Shown here in pieces: positions 53,909 through 64,000 of a stretch of 64,000 nucleotides of DNA. Each line of letters begins with the position of its first letter. Position 1 is the stretch's first letter. The notes beneath the pieces are model-generated. The model saw nothing but the letters and a program-made list of their open reading frames with translations, was not told where the DNA came from and did not search any database. Both the position numbers and the translations under genes were made by a program. Source of the DNA: Heliopora coerulea (lineage: Eukaryota; Cnidaria; Anthozoa; Scleralcyonacea; Helioporidae); contig JASJOG010000066.1 in the NCBI GenBank assembly GCA_030142905.1, forward strand, positions 248,001-312,000, read 5' to 3'.

Positions 53909-54350
53909 CGTAATAAAAAGATCAGAGCCCAGCTCAGAATTTTTAAGTGTATCGCCATAGTAAAATAGGCAAGTTAAAAAGTTTTAAAACATGTTTACTG
54001 ACGTTTCGTTGCGGCGTGCAACATCTTCAGAGTGTAGGTTTACAGGGATGAGAAAAAACTATATATATGAATCTATAATTACATATTGGAATAATTAGAC
54101 GGCTAACCAATAGAAAACTGGGAGACGTCTAATTATTCCAATATGCAATTATAGATTCATATATATAGTTTTTTCTCATCCCTGTAAACCAACACTCTGA
54201 AGATGTTGCACGCCGCAACGAAACGTCAGTAAACATGTTTTAAAACTTTTTAACTTGCCTATTTCACTATGGCGATACACTTTAGAATTCTGAGCTGGGC
54301 TCTGATCTTTTTATTACGATTACGCTTTCTGCCCGGAAAATCAATAGCCA
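53909..54350. mobile_element. ORF-less Penelope foldback
   Basis: A 12-base duplication agttcacgtgat (53897-53908, 54351-54362) flanks two inverted copies of the terminal part of the 5380-7984 element, joined head to head at about 54127 with no RT or GIY-YIG between them. Both arms keep the hammerhead-like core (minus about 53997-54031, plus about 54199-54233). As in the large element, only the right end carries the extra tail ending tcaatagccaag. The arms share features with each other that differ from the large element. Confidence 0.9.
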
Positions 54351-54377
54351 AGTTCACGTGATGCTCAGCCCAGTCTT

Positions 54378-54780
54378 CAGTGTCGGATCCAGGGGGTGGC
54401 CCCACGGCGCATTGGACTACCCCCAGTAGTAAAAAAATAGAAAGATTTTCAAAACTTGTACTCATTTCTTGTCAACTGACTGCGTTGATTATTACACTTG
54501 GGCACAGCTAGTTCGGCATGGGGACAGTAGTGGACAATTGGGGCGCCATTTGACCACCCGGGATCGGATCACCGCCTAAACCGTCTCCTTGTTAGTTTTA
54601 TGAAATTAATATGCATGTGTTGGTCTTGAAATAACATTTTCAGTGTATTAATTGGAGTATGAGCATGGCCGATGCTAGAGTGCTTGGTTTTGTTATAAAG
54701 ACATGTAGTAAAAAAGGTGTCGATCTGGGTTCTCAGAGACCTGGGACCACCCTCAAATCTTTTTTATGGATCCACCACCG
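54378..54780. mobile_element. Probable CAGGGGCGGATC-family MITE, copy 3
   Basis: Left end cagtgtcggatccaggggg; right end inverted cggtggtggatccat. The 5-base flanks gtctt and ttctt agree at four positions. It starts 28 bases from the end of the Penelope foldback. More diverged than the copies at 35490 and 40980. Confidence 0.5.
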
Positions 54781-54983
54781 TTCTTATTTAAATCAGCACC
54801 CCCTTTATTGAAACAGTAAGTGTACCGTTCATAGCGACAGTGGAAGTTTAGGTTTTTAATGCAATCTACAAAATAATTTACGCGTAGTAGAGGGAAAGAC
54901 AAACATCTTCTTGCTTACAAATAATCTACAATTTGTATATTTAAATATCTGCATCACACATAAGAACATTTCTCAAGCTATAA

Positions 54984-55060
54984 ACTATGAGCGCCTGACG
55001 AGAATCGAACCCGTAACCTTCCGGTCACTATATAGTGGCATGCTCTTTGTGGGTTCGATT
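54984..55060 (-). repeat. tRNA-like (SINE) fragment
   Basis: The minus strand carries ttacgggttcgattctcgtc, a B-box-like sequence. A second gggttcgattaccc follows on the plus strand at 55039. No full cloverleaf. Likely SINE debris and not a tRNA gene. Confidence 0.5.
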
Positions 55061-55985
55061 ACCCTAAGAGTGTAATAAAGCCACTCTGATTTTATAGCTT
55101 GCGGGGTATGCGCACTTGTGATTTACAGACACCAAGCTACCAGATGCCATACAATAATGTACACCATTTATAAATATTTACATTTTGGTTGAAGCATAAG
55201 TAAAGACCAACGTTCAATGTTGTATTGAAGCAGGTATAAAACAGATGGCAACGTTCTTGACTGTGAAAGTATGTCAACATGCACAGGAGAAGTTTAATTG
55301 TTCTCTTCCAGAATTTGCACTGGTCACAATATCCATCCAATTTCTGCAGCAATAAAAATTAAAAACTTTACAAGAAATTTTACGAATGCTCCAGTTCTTT
55401 AACTCGGGTATATTTAAACTTTTGAATTCTTCAACGCCAAAAAATTCCGAAAAATTACCAACCTTAACACTCCGGCTCACAAGTTTTCGTATTACGAACT
55501 GAAGCATTTTATGCCGGATTATTTTTCACATATACAAGAATTGCAACACTCTAATTTTGTCCATAGTTTCAGCATGTAGCTTGGACTTTCAAGACGAGTG
55601 GTTCCTAACCGTTTTCAACATGACGGCTTACCAAAGGCGGATTTCGTCATTTACAACCAACCTTTAGCTCGTGTGGCTGAGCTGGCCTTTCGTTAACCTT
55701 CCACCCACAAACATCAGGCAAGCTTCTATTATGGGTTCGAGAAATCTAAACTAGGGGGAACCCTACCTACAAAATTACGAAATGTTGAAGACATCAGATG
55801 CTATTTTTCAATATTCTAACCCTTTAATGCCCAGAGTCCAATATATTGGACACCTAAGTACAAGAGAACCAGTGAGAGAACAAAGAACAAAAGAAAAAAA
55901 TTCAGGCGTTAAAGGGTTAGTGATGTGACTAGGCAATTATGAATAACAAAAAAAATCGCCTAGAGGACCGATGTTGAAACATAAT
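55061..55985. other. Intergenic with a tRNA-like fragment
   Basis: At 55664-55740 a tRNA-like stretch (tttagctcgtgtggctgagc ... atgggttcgagaaat) resembles A and B boxes at loose spacing. A small unrecognised minus frame (55507-55274, MLQFVIRKLVSRSVKVGNF) has no supporting splice or homology evidence. An imperfect taaccctttaatgcccaga/ggcgttaaagggtta inverted pair lies at 55818 and 55903. Confidence 0.4.
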
Positions 55986-55989
55986 ATAT

Positions 55990-56108
55990 CAAGCACTGTT
56001 TATCATCATCACTGTCACAATCATCATTATCATCATCAAAATAATCATCATCGTCATTTTCATCACCATCATCTTCATCAATATCACCATCATCATTATT
56101 ACCATCAT

Positions 56109-56140
<32 letters not shown>

Positions 56141-56230
56141 TCATCATCATCACCATCACCATCACCATCGTCACCATCACCATCATCATCATCACCATCA
56201 CCATGATCGTCAACACAATCACCGCCGTCA
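55990..56230. repeat. (CAT/CAC)n microsatellite
   Basis: A long run of catcat/caccat triplets. It produces His-rich and Met/Val-rich open frames on the two strands, which are not genes. Confidence 0.97.
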
Positions 56231-56520
56231 TAAAAGGTCCCGATACATCAATACCCTGTTTACACCATACCAGAACTAAATCAAACCGGGACGAAAGTAA
56301 AACGGAATGAACATGTTCACACGATGTCAGTTGACTCTTGGTTCCGTTACCGTTTAATACTGTGTAGGGTTAAGGACTCATATTGGTTTGGTCAGGATTA
56401 CTGTTTTACACTATTTCATGTTGATATTGTAAAACCACGGTATATCCGTAATGTTTTGGTTACAGTTATAACTTATCCTAAATATCAGCATTGTGCGAAT
56501 CCAAGTCTTGTAGACTGGTA

Positions 56521-56600
56521 GCTGTAGTGGTGTAGGGGTTACCATACTTAATATTGAGCACTAGTGTTTGATTCCTACTCGAACTTCTGCTCAAGTTTCT
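56521..56600 (+). repeat. tRNA-like (SINE) fragment
   Basis: gtagtggtgtaggggttacc (A-box-like) is followed by gtgtttgattcctactcg (B-box-like) about 40 bases later. No acceptor stem pairing seen. Confidence 0.45.
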
Positions 56601-56734
56601 TAAAATTGGAGGGGAATGTGCTGCTTTAAATAAAGAAAAATGCTGCCTTTGCATCAAAATTTCTTGTGTCTTTCTGGACTATCGCGTCCTCTCGGATACC
56701 GACGTTAAATCTTAAGTTTAAGGATCCCAATTAT

Positions 56735-56875
56735 TTATTTGCTAGTTTATTTTATTTATTTATTTATTTATTTGTTTACTTGCTTACTTATTTACTTGTT
56801 TACTTATTTTTTTATTATTAATTAATTACTTAATTAATTTGTTTGTTTATTTATTTAATTTATTTATTTATCGAT
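56735..56875. repeat. (TTTA)n-type microsatellite
   Basis: tttatttatttatttattta with ttac/ttaa variants over 140 bases. Confidence 0.95.
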
Positions 56876-57394
56876 TCGCTTCCATTTATTCCTGAAATTT
56901 ATGTAAAAACGGAAACCCTTCTGTTTAACCCCGAGTTTACCCTGTAGTTAACTGGCCTGCTGACAATGTCGAACGGGTGCTGGCGTTTACTTTACGTCCT
57001 ACTCATGCTTACCTGAATACTCATCATGAACCATTCGGTGATGGTGCTAGGGAAAAAAAAGGTAAAGAAATGTCAACATTAAAGTCATGAAAAAGCATAA
57101 AAACTTTGAGGTGCACGTGACGAAAATGAACTCTAAAAAGTACATTGCCGATGAGCTGCTAACCATTGAGCTACACATTACGCAGGTGACATGACGAAGG
57201 TTACCTATGGCGGTAAGAAAGGTTACGGGTTGGATTTCTGTAAGGGACTGAGAATGCGCATTTGAGATTTATACACACACCAAGCGGCCGCGTTCTGTAA
57301 TAAAGTAGATTACTTGACAAGTCGAGACTGCAGTTAGATGAACATGCTAGTTACGAACCAGTACAAGTAATCTTTCCTCTTCCATCTGATTTTG

Positions 57395-57475
57395 TGTAGC
57401 GCAATGGTTGGGGCATCTCACCAGCCACCAGGTTTCGGGTTCGCTTCCACTCGGGGGCTCAGTCTGAGTTTAGAC
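57395..57475 (+). repeat. tRNA-like (SINE) fragment
   Basis: gtgtagcgcaatggttgggg (A box) and ttcgggttcgcttccactcg (B box) at near-tRNA spacing. The anticodon arm and terminal stem do not close, so it is tRNA-derived and not a tRNA gene. Confidence 0.55.
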
Positions 57476-57507
57476 CTTCAAGATATTGCGCATTCGAGAA
57501 TTTGAGC

Positions 57508-57770
57508 CTGGTTCACACGACGCAATGCAAGCACAAGCACAAGAATAAAACAAATGACGAGACAAAAACAAGTATTCCTAACGGGCAACGCAAACATAAG
57601 CACAAGTACACAAAATTAACGCGAGCACAAATGCAAGTAATAAGAGCTAGACAAAAGAGAAAACAAAGGTTCTTTTGTCTCGTGCTCGCGCTTGTGTTTG
57701 TTTTACCTCAGTTAACGCGTAAATTTTAGTTATGCTTGGGTTTGCATTTGCATCACACTTGTGAACAAAG
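57508..57770. mobile_element. Foldback with internal aagcacaag repeats
   Basis: ggttcacacgacgcaatgca at the left faces ttcacaagtgtgatgcaaat inverted at the right. Inside, caagcacaagcacaag, cataagcacaag, and on the other arm gtgctcgcgcttgtg words repeat. Target duplication not determined. Confidence 0.6.
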
Positions 57771-58260
57771 CTTTAGAGAGATTTGTCCTTGTAGAATATT
57801 TCAACATCTGAAATCGTTTGATGGCAATTTTTTCATTCTAAAGTCAATAAAATTTGAATATTTCTCAGTCTCCGACAGTTCTCTGTAAAGCTAGTCGTAA
57901 ACTACCCGATTTTTTTGTCGAAACCCTGACGGGCGACCAAATAACGGTCAACGAGCCTCAGCTCCCGAAAACTGTAAGACAAAATTATGGTTTATTGGAT
58001 CATGTCAAACTTACTTAATTTTTAGATTTCCCCTCCGCCTTAGAGTGCGTTCGTCCCCGATCGTTTCTTGGCAAAAATCGAGCAGTGCAAGGCGTGCTTA
58101 ATTTTTATTACTCCCCCCGTCTCAGATCAGTACATATTTATTGTTTCTCGGTTTGCCGACTTGGACGTCAATTTGCCAACTGAACTAAGCTTGCTAGTGT
58201 TGCATCCCTCCCCCCTAAAAAGAGCGTCGACAAACAATTGGAACGAATCATAAGCAAACA

Positions 58261-58950
58261 ATAAACTCAAGTTCCATATCTGGAATGCTAACTGGCCAAT
58301 AAAAAGTGAAGCCAAAATGGCCGCCCATGGAGGCCAATTTTGGACGTCAGTTTCAGTCTCCTACGAAAGCTTGTACATCAGTTTTTGTCTCCCTAGCGAC
58401 TTTTTACCCTTTCTGAAGTGTTTTCTTTGGAAATACACACAAAACATGTCTTCAACAGATAGAAATGAGTTTAAGAATTTGAAATATATTTCGACAAAGT
58501 CAAACCGAGTTACAGGTAATACATTTTCAAGAAAATAAATTACCAAACTCAAGAGAAACCTGATAAAATGGTCCCGAAAAAATATTTGAGGAAATTACTA
58601 AGTGCACGTCCTTTTGTTACCGTCAGTTTACGATCTTTAGACAATTTAGGATAGTTCTTAGGCCACACGGCAATAATGAATCCTTTTAAACACTAGAATA
58701 TGTAAAATTAGTCCAGTACTAATTCGTCTGTGCACTTTTCCCATGGTTGTGAATGTTTTCGAAGTCGAACCAAACAAACTAAAAGTGAAGATTGAAGTTG
58801 CGTAAAGGACTGGAACTGACGTACAAGACCGCGAAGAGGACTGAAACTGACGTAAAAAATTTCCTTCCATGGGCGACCATCTTGGCTTCACTTTTTGCCC
58901 GAGCAAATTACTGGGAGTTAGCAGTCCAGATATGAAAATTGAGTTCACCG
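58261..58950. mobile_element. Mutator-like foldback with 10-bp target duplication
   Basis: taagcaaaca occurs at 58251-58260 and 58951-58960. The long inverted arms (about 110 bases each) share ccatatctgg, gctaact, aaaaagtgaagcca, gatggtcgcccatgg-like words and acgtcagtttcagtc. Nine-to-ten-base duplications with long inverted repeats are the Mutator (MULE) signature. The interior has no transposase. It contains an extra direct copy of ggaactgacgtacaa within the right arm. Confidence 0.8.
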
Positions 58951-59139
58951 TAAGCAAACATCTTGCGGTGTAGACTGTCCTGGGGTTATTGCATGGACCA
59001 GGATGACAATCGGAAAGTCAAAAATTACACCTGAAACAGCGTCCTTTGACGGCTTGCGCCGATAAAGGGTGAATTTTAAACATTCTGAATAGAAAAAGTT
59101 TAGAGGTAGTTCTCAGCCAGAAAACAAGATAGCACCTTT

Positions 59140-59312
59140 TTCATTAAAAGGAGAGATTGTGAGTCACACCATGTGCTATTTTTCATTCTGAGCTTTCGGC
59201 ACTGTGAAGGCAGACCGTCGTCAGAAAAGTAATGAAAGCTTTCTAACGTCAGGGCTCCTAAACATACTGGAACACATGTAACTTACAATCTCTACTTTTA
59301 ATAAAAAGAGCT
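59140..59312. mobile_element. Small foldback with a possible hammerhead-like core
   Basis: ttcattaaaaggagagattg and, inverted, ttattaaaagtagagattgt form the arms. On the minus strand the centre reads CTGACGA, an imperfect hairpin, GCCGAAAGC, which resembles a hammerhead core with a poor third stem. Weaker than the motifs at 5.5, 7.8 and 19.6 kb. Confidence 0.4.
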
Positions 59313-60649
59313 TTTTTTCAATGGGCAAAGCTTTGAACTACATGTAAGATAGCAACTTGTTCTCTTGTTTCTTGCCAAAGCACTACCTCTCACCTTTTTC
59401 AACGATGATTCAGAGCTGCCTATGCAACACTCCAGCACTCCTGAATAGATCTGAAGCTGTTTGGGGCATTTAAACTAAGGTCTTTGGAAAATAATGTTAA
59501 ATAAAATACTATAATGGTTTCTTAACGAAAGTATCAATGTCCAGCACAACACACGAATGAAAGTCGTCCACTTAACAGGAACAGTTAGTCTCGAGCTTCT
59601 TTGGCTTTTTGCCAAAAAATACCTGCCAGAACCCCTTTCCGTTCCGTCGATAAATTAAGACAAACGGGATAGAAATAAATCAATGAAATTTGCTAGTCGC
59701 TCGACCAAATGTTTTGGATCTAAATAAGCATTTTCTGATGTGCAAAAACAGTGAAAGAAAATTTTTATACCACTGCGAACAAACAACGAAAATGTTCTCA
59801 ATGGTGATGTGTTTTCTGAGGTAAACGGCGCACTTTCTGTAAGCTAACGAAAACAGATGCAATATCTTGTCAGACCCATAGAAAAGCTTACTAATTTCTT
59901 TCAGAAAGGAAAAGCAGAAAGGTATACCTTTGGAAACTGTGCATACCAAAACATCGTACATTACTAGTTAAACAACGTCCTTACCTACTGGAAGACCAGT
60001 ACTGCAATGCTAATCTGATGCATGGACAATGATCGATCTCGCAAGAGCAGTCTGTGAAAGACTGGTCTCTTAAAGACTAAGATCAGAAAATAAACCACCA
60101 TAGTGGTTCTTATCGATGTAGTATGCCGCTTTTGACGAAAAAGATTCCTTCACTCTCGCTGGTCGATCATAATGGATGCATTCTAATAACCAGCTGTTTT
60201 GGAAAGAAACAATGTTAAAATGACGTAGAAATCTACATGACAAATGTTAATAGTAAAGCAGTTTATCTGCTGTACCAGCATGATCTCAATGGTATCAACT
60301 TCACGTAGGACTTGACATCTATAGCAAATGCACTGAAAAACAGGATAAAAGTTACACCAAGAACAGTGTGCATTATCTATTTGAATAAACAACTAACACA
60401 GCGTCATTGAGTTAATTTTCGATCTTATCTATATCATCTTCAGACCAAAGAATTCATGGTAATATAGGCCGGTAAAGCTCGCTCATATTTGCTACAGAAA
60501 TAAAGCTCCGCATAAATTCAAGCGTTACGTAATGAAAACGCATTTATCTTGATCATTAATTTATCACAGATACTATTGGTGCTCTTCATACTATTATGCA
60601 TACGTAGGCTTCTTTCGTCCAAGTGCAAACGAAACGAAAGAATTACCAC
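59313..60649. other. Intergenic, no gene seen
   Basis: Several minus-strand open frames exist (for example 59961-59680) but none has recognisable content or supporting splice structure. No repeat identified. Confidence 0.45.
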
Positions 60650-60715
60650 AAATCATTCACCTGTTGAGCGTCAGAACTTTAAAGTTGTCCTCTGAATGAC
60701 TTTGAAGATTTTTTG
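60650..60715 (+). repeat. Dispersed repeat R3, copy 3
   Basis: ttcacctgttgagcgtcaga, actttaaagttgtcctctga. A shorter copy of the family at 8536 and 42185. Confidence 0.55.
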
Positions 60716-60910
60716 TGCCTTCTCTTAACAAGAAGTAATGAGAACTGAGTGAAAGTCACATAAGGCGTAAAAGTAACCGACCTTTCTTTCATCGATTAAG
60801 CCCGTCGCTCATCAATGCGATTCATTCGCAGTTGCCTGATTGCATGTGATTTCTGTCTTGTTACTCAAAAGACGTACACGCACACAACAATTCTTACTAC
60901 TACTATAACT

Positions 60911-61497
60911 CAGTCACGTTGCCAGGAATTTGAAAGGGGGTGGGGGCCAGGGGAGATTTTAGGCAAATGTACGGACAAGAGGTTAGCAATGTACCGACGA
61001 ATATTAAGGAAAAGTCAAAGTCAACTAAACCGAGGGCATGAGAAACTTGAAATTCGATAAACGAATAAATGATTTCCACTTTGCTAGCTCTGGCTGGTAT
61101 AATGGTGTTAAATTTCGAAAATGATTCGCAAAAATGCGCATATCATGTGAGCCCTAGCTCACATATATACCAACGTATCTCGTTTTTTCGGCCATCACCG
61201 CTACCACAACCACTTTGTCCTGAGGACTGACTAGATCTATCATTTTTGTCGGTTAAAAAAACATAACAAAACAAAACAAAACAAAACAAAAATTTTATTG
61301 AACGTCTTTCCCGTACTTAACTTTCATCAGAGCTAACTTAACAATTTTTTAATTTGATAATTCAAACGCAAACGGAATACCCGACAGACAGGCTGTAATA
61401 TACCGACAAATGAACTGGATGTACCGACAGACCTAGTCGGGACAAATAGTGGAGGGGCAACTGCCCCCCTGTCCCCCCCCACTTGGCTACGCTTATG
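60911..61497 (-). mobile_element. hAT-like element X, uninterrupted copy
   Basis: 587 bases matching, inverted, the 30816-32181 element from end to end: ends cataagcgtagcc and cagtcacgttgccagg, and shared ggttgtggtagcggtgatgg, cagttgccc, tcccgactaggtctgtc. It lacks both nested insertions and so serves as their empty site. An (aaaac)n run at 61260-61290 is private to this copy. Target duplication not clear. Confidence 0.75.
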
Positions 61498-62999
61498 CGT
61501 GTAATTCTACTTATTTTTCTGGCGTCTATACCACAGATGCCATTTTTTTTTCATGTGAATTCTACTACTCTCCTACTGGTAGTTTTAAGCATCGCATTGC
61601 AACAAATGCGCACACCTTCAGGACAGGATACAAATGCATACAGTTTCATGGGAAAAAATCAAACATGTTTGATCAATGCGATTTTTGTTGCATAAAAAGG
61701 AGCTTCGTCGCAAGCTGCCGTACGCAGTGCAGTTCTTTGCAAAAAGCTGTGATATTTCTTGCATGCGACTAAAATCGCAGAGTGTCGCCCAAGTGTGTGG
61801 CGGGCTTAATTAATTTTACACACTTAATCAATGCCATGAATTCGGTTTTGGTCGAAAAAGGAGAGACGGGTGTGCAATTGTCGGATGGGATTTGAATGGT
61901 TCAGTGACCGTGATCAGCGATTTTCCTCGATGGGTCAAGTGTCTTTGCAGTCTCTGCTGAATGAACTGTGAGAGGGCGTTTGGATACAATAACGCATAAA
62001 AGTGCGAGCAATCACAAGGAAGTAAATGGCAGCGCTCAACAACGATTATCCAGTTCAATGACCCCAGCTCCCTAGCGACCGTCCAGCAATCACCAGCTAT
62101 CATATGGAGAGTGGGTGTGTACGGAAGGAGGGTAACCTGCCTTTCGTATAAATGAGTTTCAACGTGATTGCCCCGTACTGTGAAGAGTAGTGAAGCTAGA
62201 ACTTACTCACAGTCTGGCACTCTAATACACAATAACACTCATCATTTTTTCACGAGTTGGCTTCCTCTTTTGTCACAGGGACTCTCGGCAGGAACTGACG
62301 AGAAATTTATACAATAAACTCTCGATTCGAGTATTAGAATTCACCTAGAGGAAAGCACACTTAAATGACCGGTAAATAGTGAATCAAACCATGTATCCTG
62401 AATTCAGGCTGTTCTCGGCCTTTCTCCTAAACACGACTGAACTATTATAGTGGGTCAATGAACATTTTTCGTTCAGAACAGCCCAAAGTTTATCCTGCCT
62501 TAAGTGCCGACGTTGTTATGAAAACGTAGAGACGCTAATCGTCACATCTTAATCGGGTCGCAATCTGTAGCGTGGCCACACCCACATTTCTTGAGGGTCT
62601 TTTGAGAATTCAAAGCACGGCTACGGAGTATAGACTATTTTGGCCCCGGAAGTAAGTCTACTAGTTAAATTTAGTATTTTGGGCCCTCTGATACTGATTA
62701 GAGGCACTCTGAGATGTCTTGTGTAATATTTTAGTTTAGAACGTTATCAGTCAAGCAAAACCGGGGGCGATATAGGCCCTCCACGCCCCCATTTGGCTTA
62801 CCTTCAAATGAAGTAAACTATATTTCGTTTTTCCGACTTATTCAACAAGAACGAAAATAGTTAACCTTTTAGTTTTAAATTTTTCTACCTCTTGTCGATC
62901 CACAACACAAGGACTCATCAACCGCTTAATTCTCTTGACCACAGTCGAAATATTCCGACGCAATGTTTCCTCCTACAAGATGAGAGCAACATTTAACTC
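61498..62999. other. Intergenic, no gene seen
   Basis: Open frames here (61449-61772 plus, 62103-61828 minus) have no recognisable domain. No repeat structure was noticed. Confidence 0.45.
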
Positions 63000-63002
63000 C
63001 TA

Positions 63003-63122
63003 AGACCACGCAGGCCCCCAGGCTTGGATAGGCCATTGTGCCATCACACCACAGAACAATGGCTGACTATTGTTCTACGGTACGATGGCACAAGGGCCAG
63101 TCCAAGCCAGCAGGGACCACAG
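63003..63122. repeat. Imperfect palindrome
   Basis: ccaggcttggataggccatt and gtgccatc on the left face ctggcttggactggccctt and gtgccatc inverted on the right. The centre agaacaatggctgactattg ttct is itself palindromic. It is probably a small foldback. Confidence 0.65.
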
Positions 63123-63814
63123 AGTAGCAAATTGCAACCAAACGTTTAAGATGTTTCCATACAGTTACTTCAAAAGTGAAAGACGCAAATTTGAGACCCA
63201 AAAACAAACGTATAATTATTTGGAAAGATTACTAATTCTCAAACATTCTAGGAATCAAAAAATATTATAACATAAAGTGTCCAAGCGACTACAATAACAA
63301 CAGCGATGTTTCAAAATGGTTCTTAATTTTCGTTCAATATAATTTACACGTAATCCGACAAATGATTTGGTGACTCGCAATTTTTATTTTTTATTTCATT
63401 AAAAGTTCTCTTACGAATTGATTCGACAATAGGCGTATTGTTTAAAATGTTCGGTACATATTTTTTTAAAAATATTTTACTTACATTTTCAAAGAATTGG
63501 ATCTACACAATTTTTTAAGAACAGTTCAATGTAAAAACCAATGATGTCGAAAATTTACAACTGTTGCAACGATCTTACGAGCATCCAATTCTAAAAATTT
63601 GTTCTAATGGGAAAAGTTATTCATCTCTTACCTCCCTGAACCTCTTCACATCACATTTCAAATTCATAAGTTTTTCATTCTACAAAAGTGAAAAACAAAA
63701 TCATACGATTCAGACCAAACAATCTTTAAGACTGTAAAAATTTAAAGAAAAGCAGGAAGATACTGTAGTTGAATGCTTCCTAATGTCTGTGTTTGAGCGC
63801 ATTTAGGTTTCCAC
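63123..63814. other. Intergenic, AT-rich
   Basis: No coding, RNA or repeat feature recognised. Confidence 0.5.
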
Positions 63815-64000
63815 CTATGTAGGTAGGAAGAAATGTAGGTAAGTCAGCAGAAACATGGAGAGGTAGGTAGATAAGTATGTTGGTATGTAGGAAGGTAAGT
63901 AGGCAGATAGCTAGGCAGCTGAGGTAGGTAGGTGGATGGGTAAGTAGGTAGAGGTAGGTAGGCAGGTATAGGTAGGTAAATAGCTAGGTAGCTTGGTAAA
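63815..64000. repeat. (GTAG)n-type microsatellite at the right edge
   Basis: Degenerate aggtaggtaggtag and aagtaggtag units continue to the window edge. Confidence 0.93.

Noticed and set aside
55971..56279. Histidine-rich ORF and antisense Met/Val-rich ORF
   Set aside because: Both are translations of the CAT/CAC microsatellite.
1..64000. CRISPR arrays, operons, bacterial signals or viral genes
   Set aside because: No regularly spaced direct repeats and no dense gene arrangement; splice sites and retroelements show nuclear eukaryotic DNA. No viral gene was recognised.

Overview
The window is animal nuclear DNA: AT-rich, gene-poor, with short exons split by long introns and dense in decayed transposons. 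A mitofusin gene, a membrane-anchored pentraxin, Penelope-like elements with hammerhead-like motifs and many short inverted-repeat elements fit an anthozoan cnidarian, most likely a stony coral. The species assignment is an inference, because no marker gene is present.

Three host genes are supported, all on the minus strand. (1) Positions 22420 to 469 hold the 5' half of a mitofusin gene (outer-mitochondrial-membrane fusion GTPase). Nine exons were read from splice sites, reading phase and conserved GTPase motifs (P-loop, switch, DxxG, NRWD, VSAKE), followed by the start of the helical region. The rest lies beyond the left edge. One small exon between 4177 and 11018 was not found, but the phase mismatch requires it. 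(2) Positions 34511 to 33603 hold a single-exon 302-residue type II membrane protein with a methyltransferase-like domain. (3) Positions 49608 to 39842 hold a three-exon, about 300-residue type II membrane pentraxin.

The rest is mobile DNA, much of it defined to the base by target-site duplications (TSDs). A Penelope-like element (5380-7984, 17-bp TSD) sits in a mitofusin intron; its GIY-YIG end is copied as an inverted arm, and an ORF-less foldback of the same family sits at 53909-54350 (12-bp TSD). A 5.9-kb inverted-repeat element (23425-29314) carries a decayed CR1/L2-type LINE with a 2A-like peptide. A 0.9-kb relative with matching left and right ends and a 7-bp TSD lies at 51966-52858. 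Other elements are pogo-like (1492-2158, 31350-31933), hAT-like (30844-31047 nested in 30816-32181, relative at 60911-61497), mariner-like (37852-38212), Mutator-like (58261-58950, 10-bp TSD) and a CAGGGGCGGATC family with 5-bp TSDs (35490, 40980, probably 54378).

Right of 49608 no host gene was recognised. That part is repeats, tRNA-like SINE fragments, foldbacks and microsatellites.
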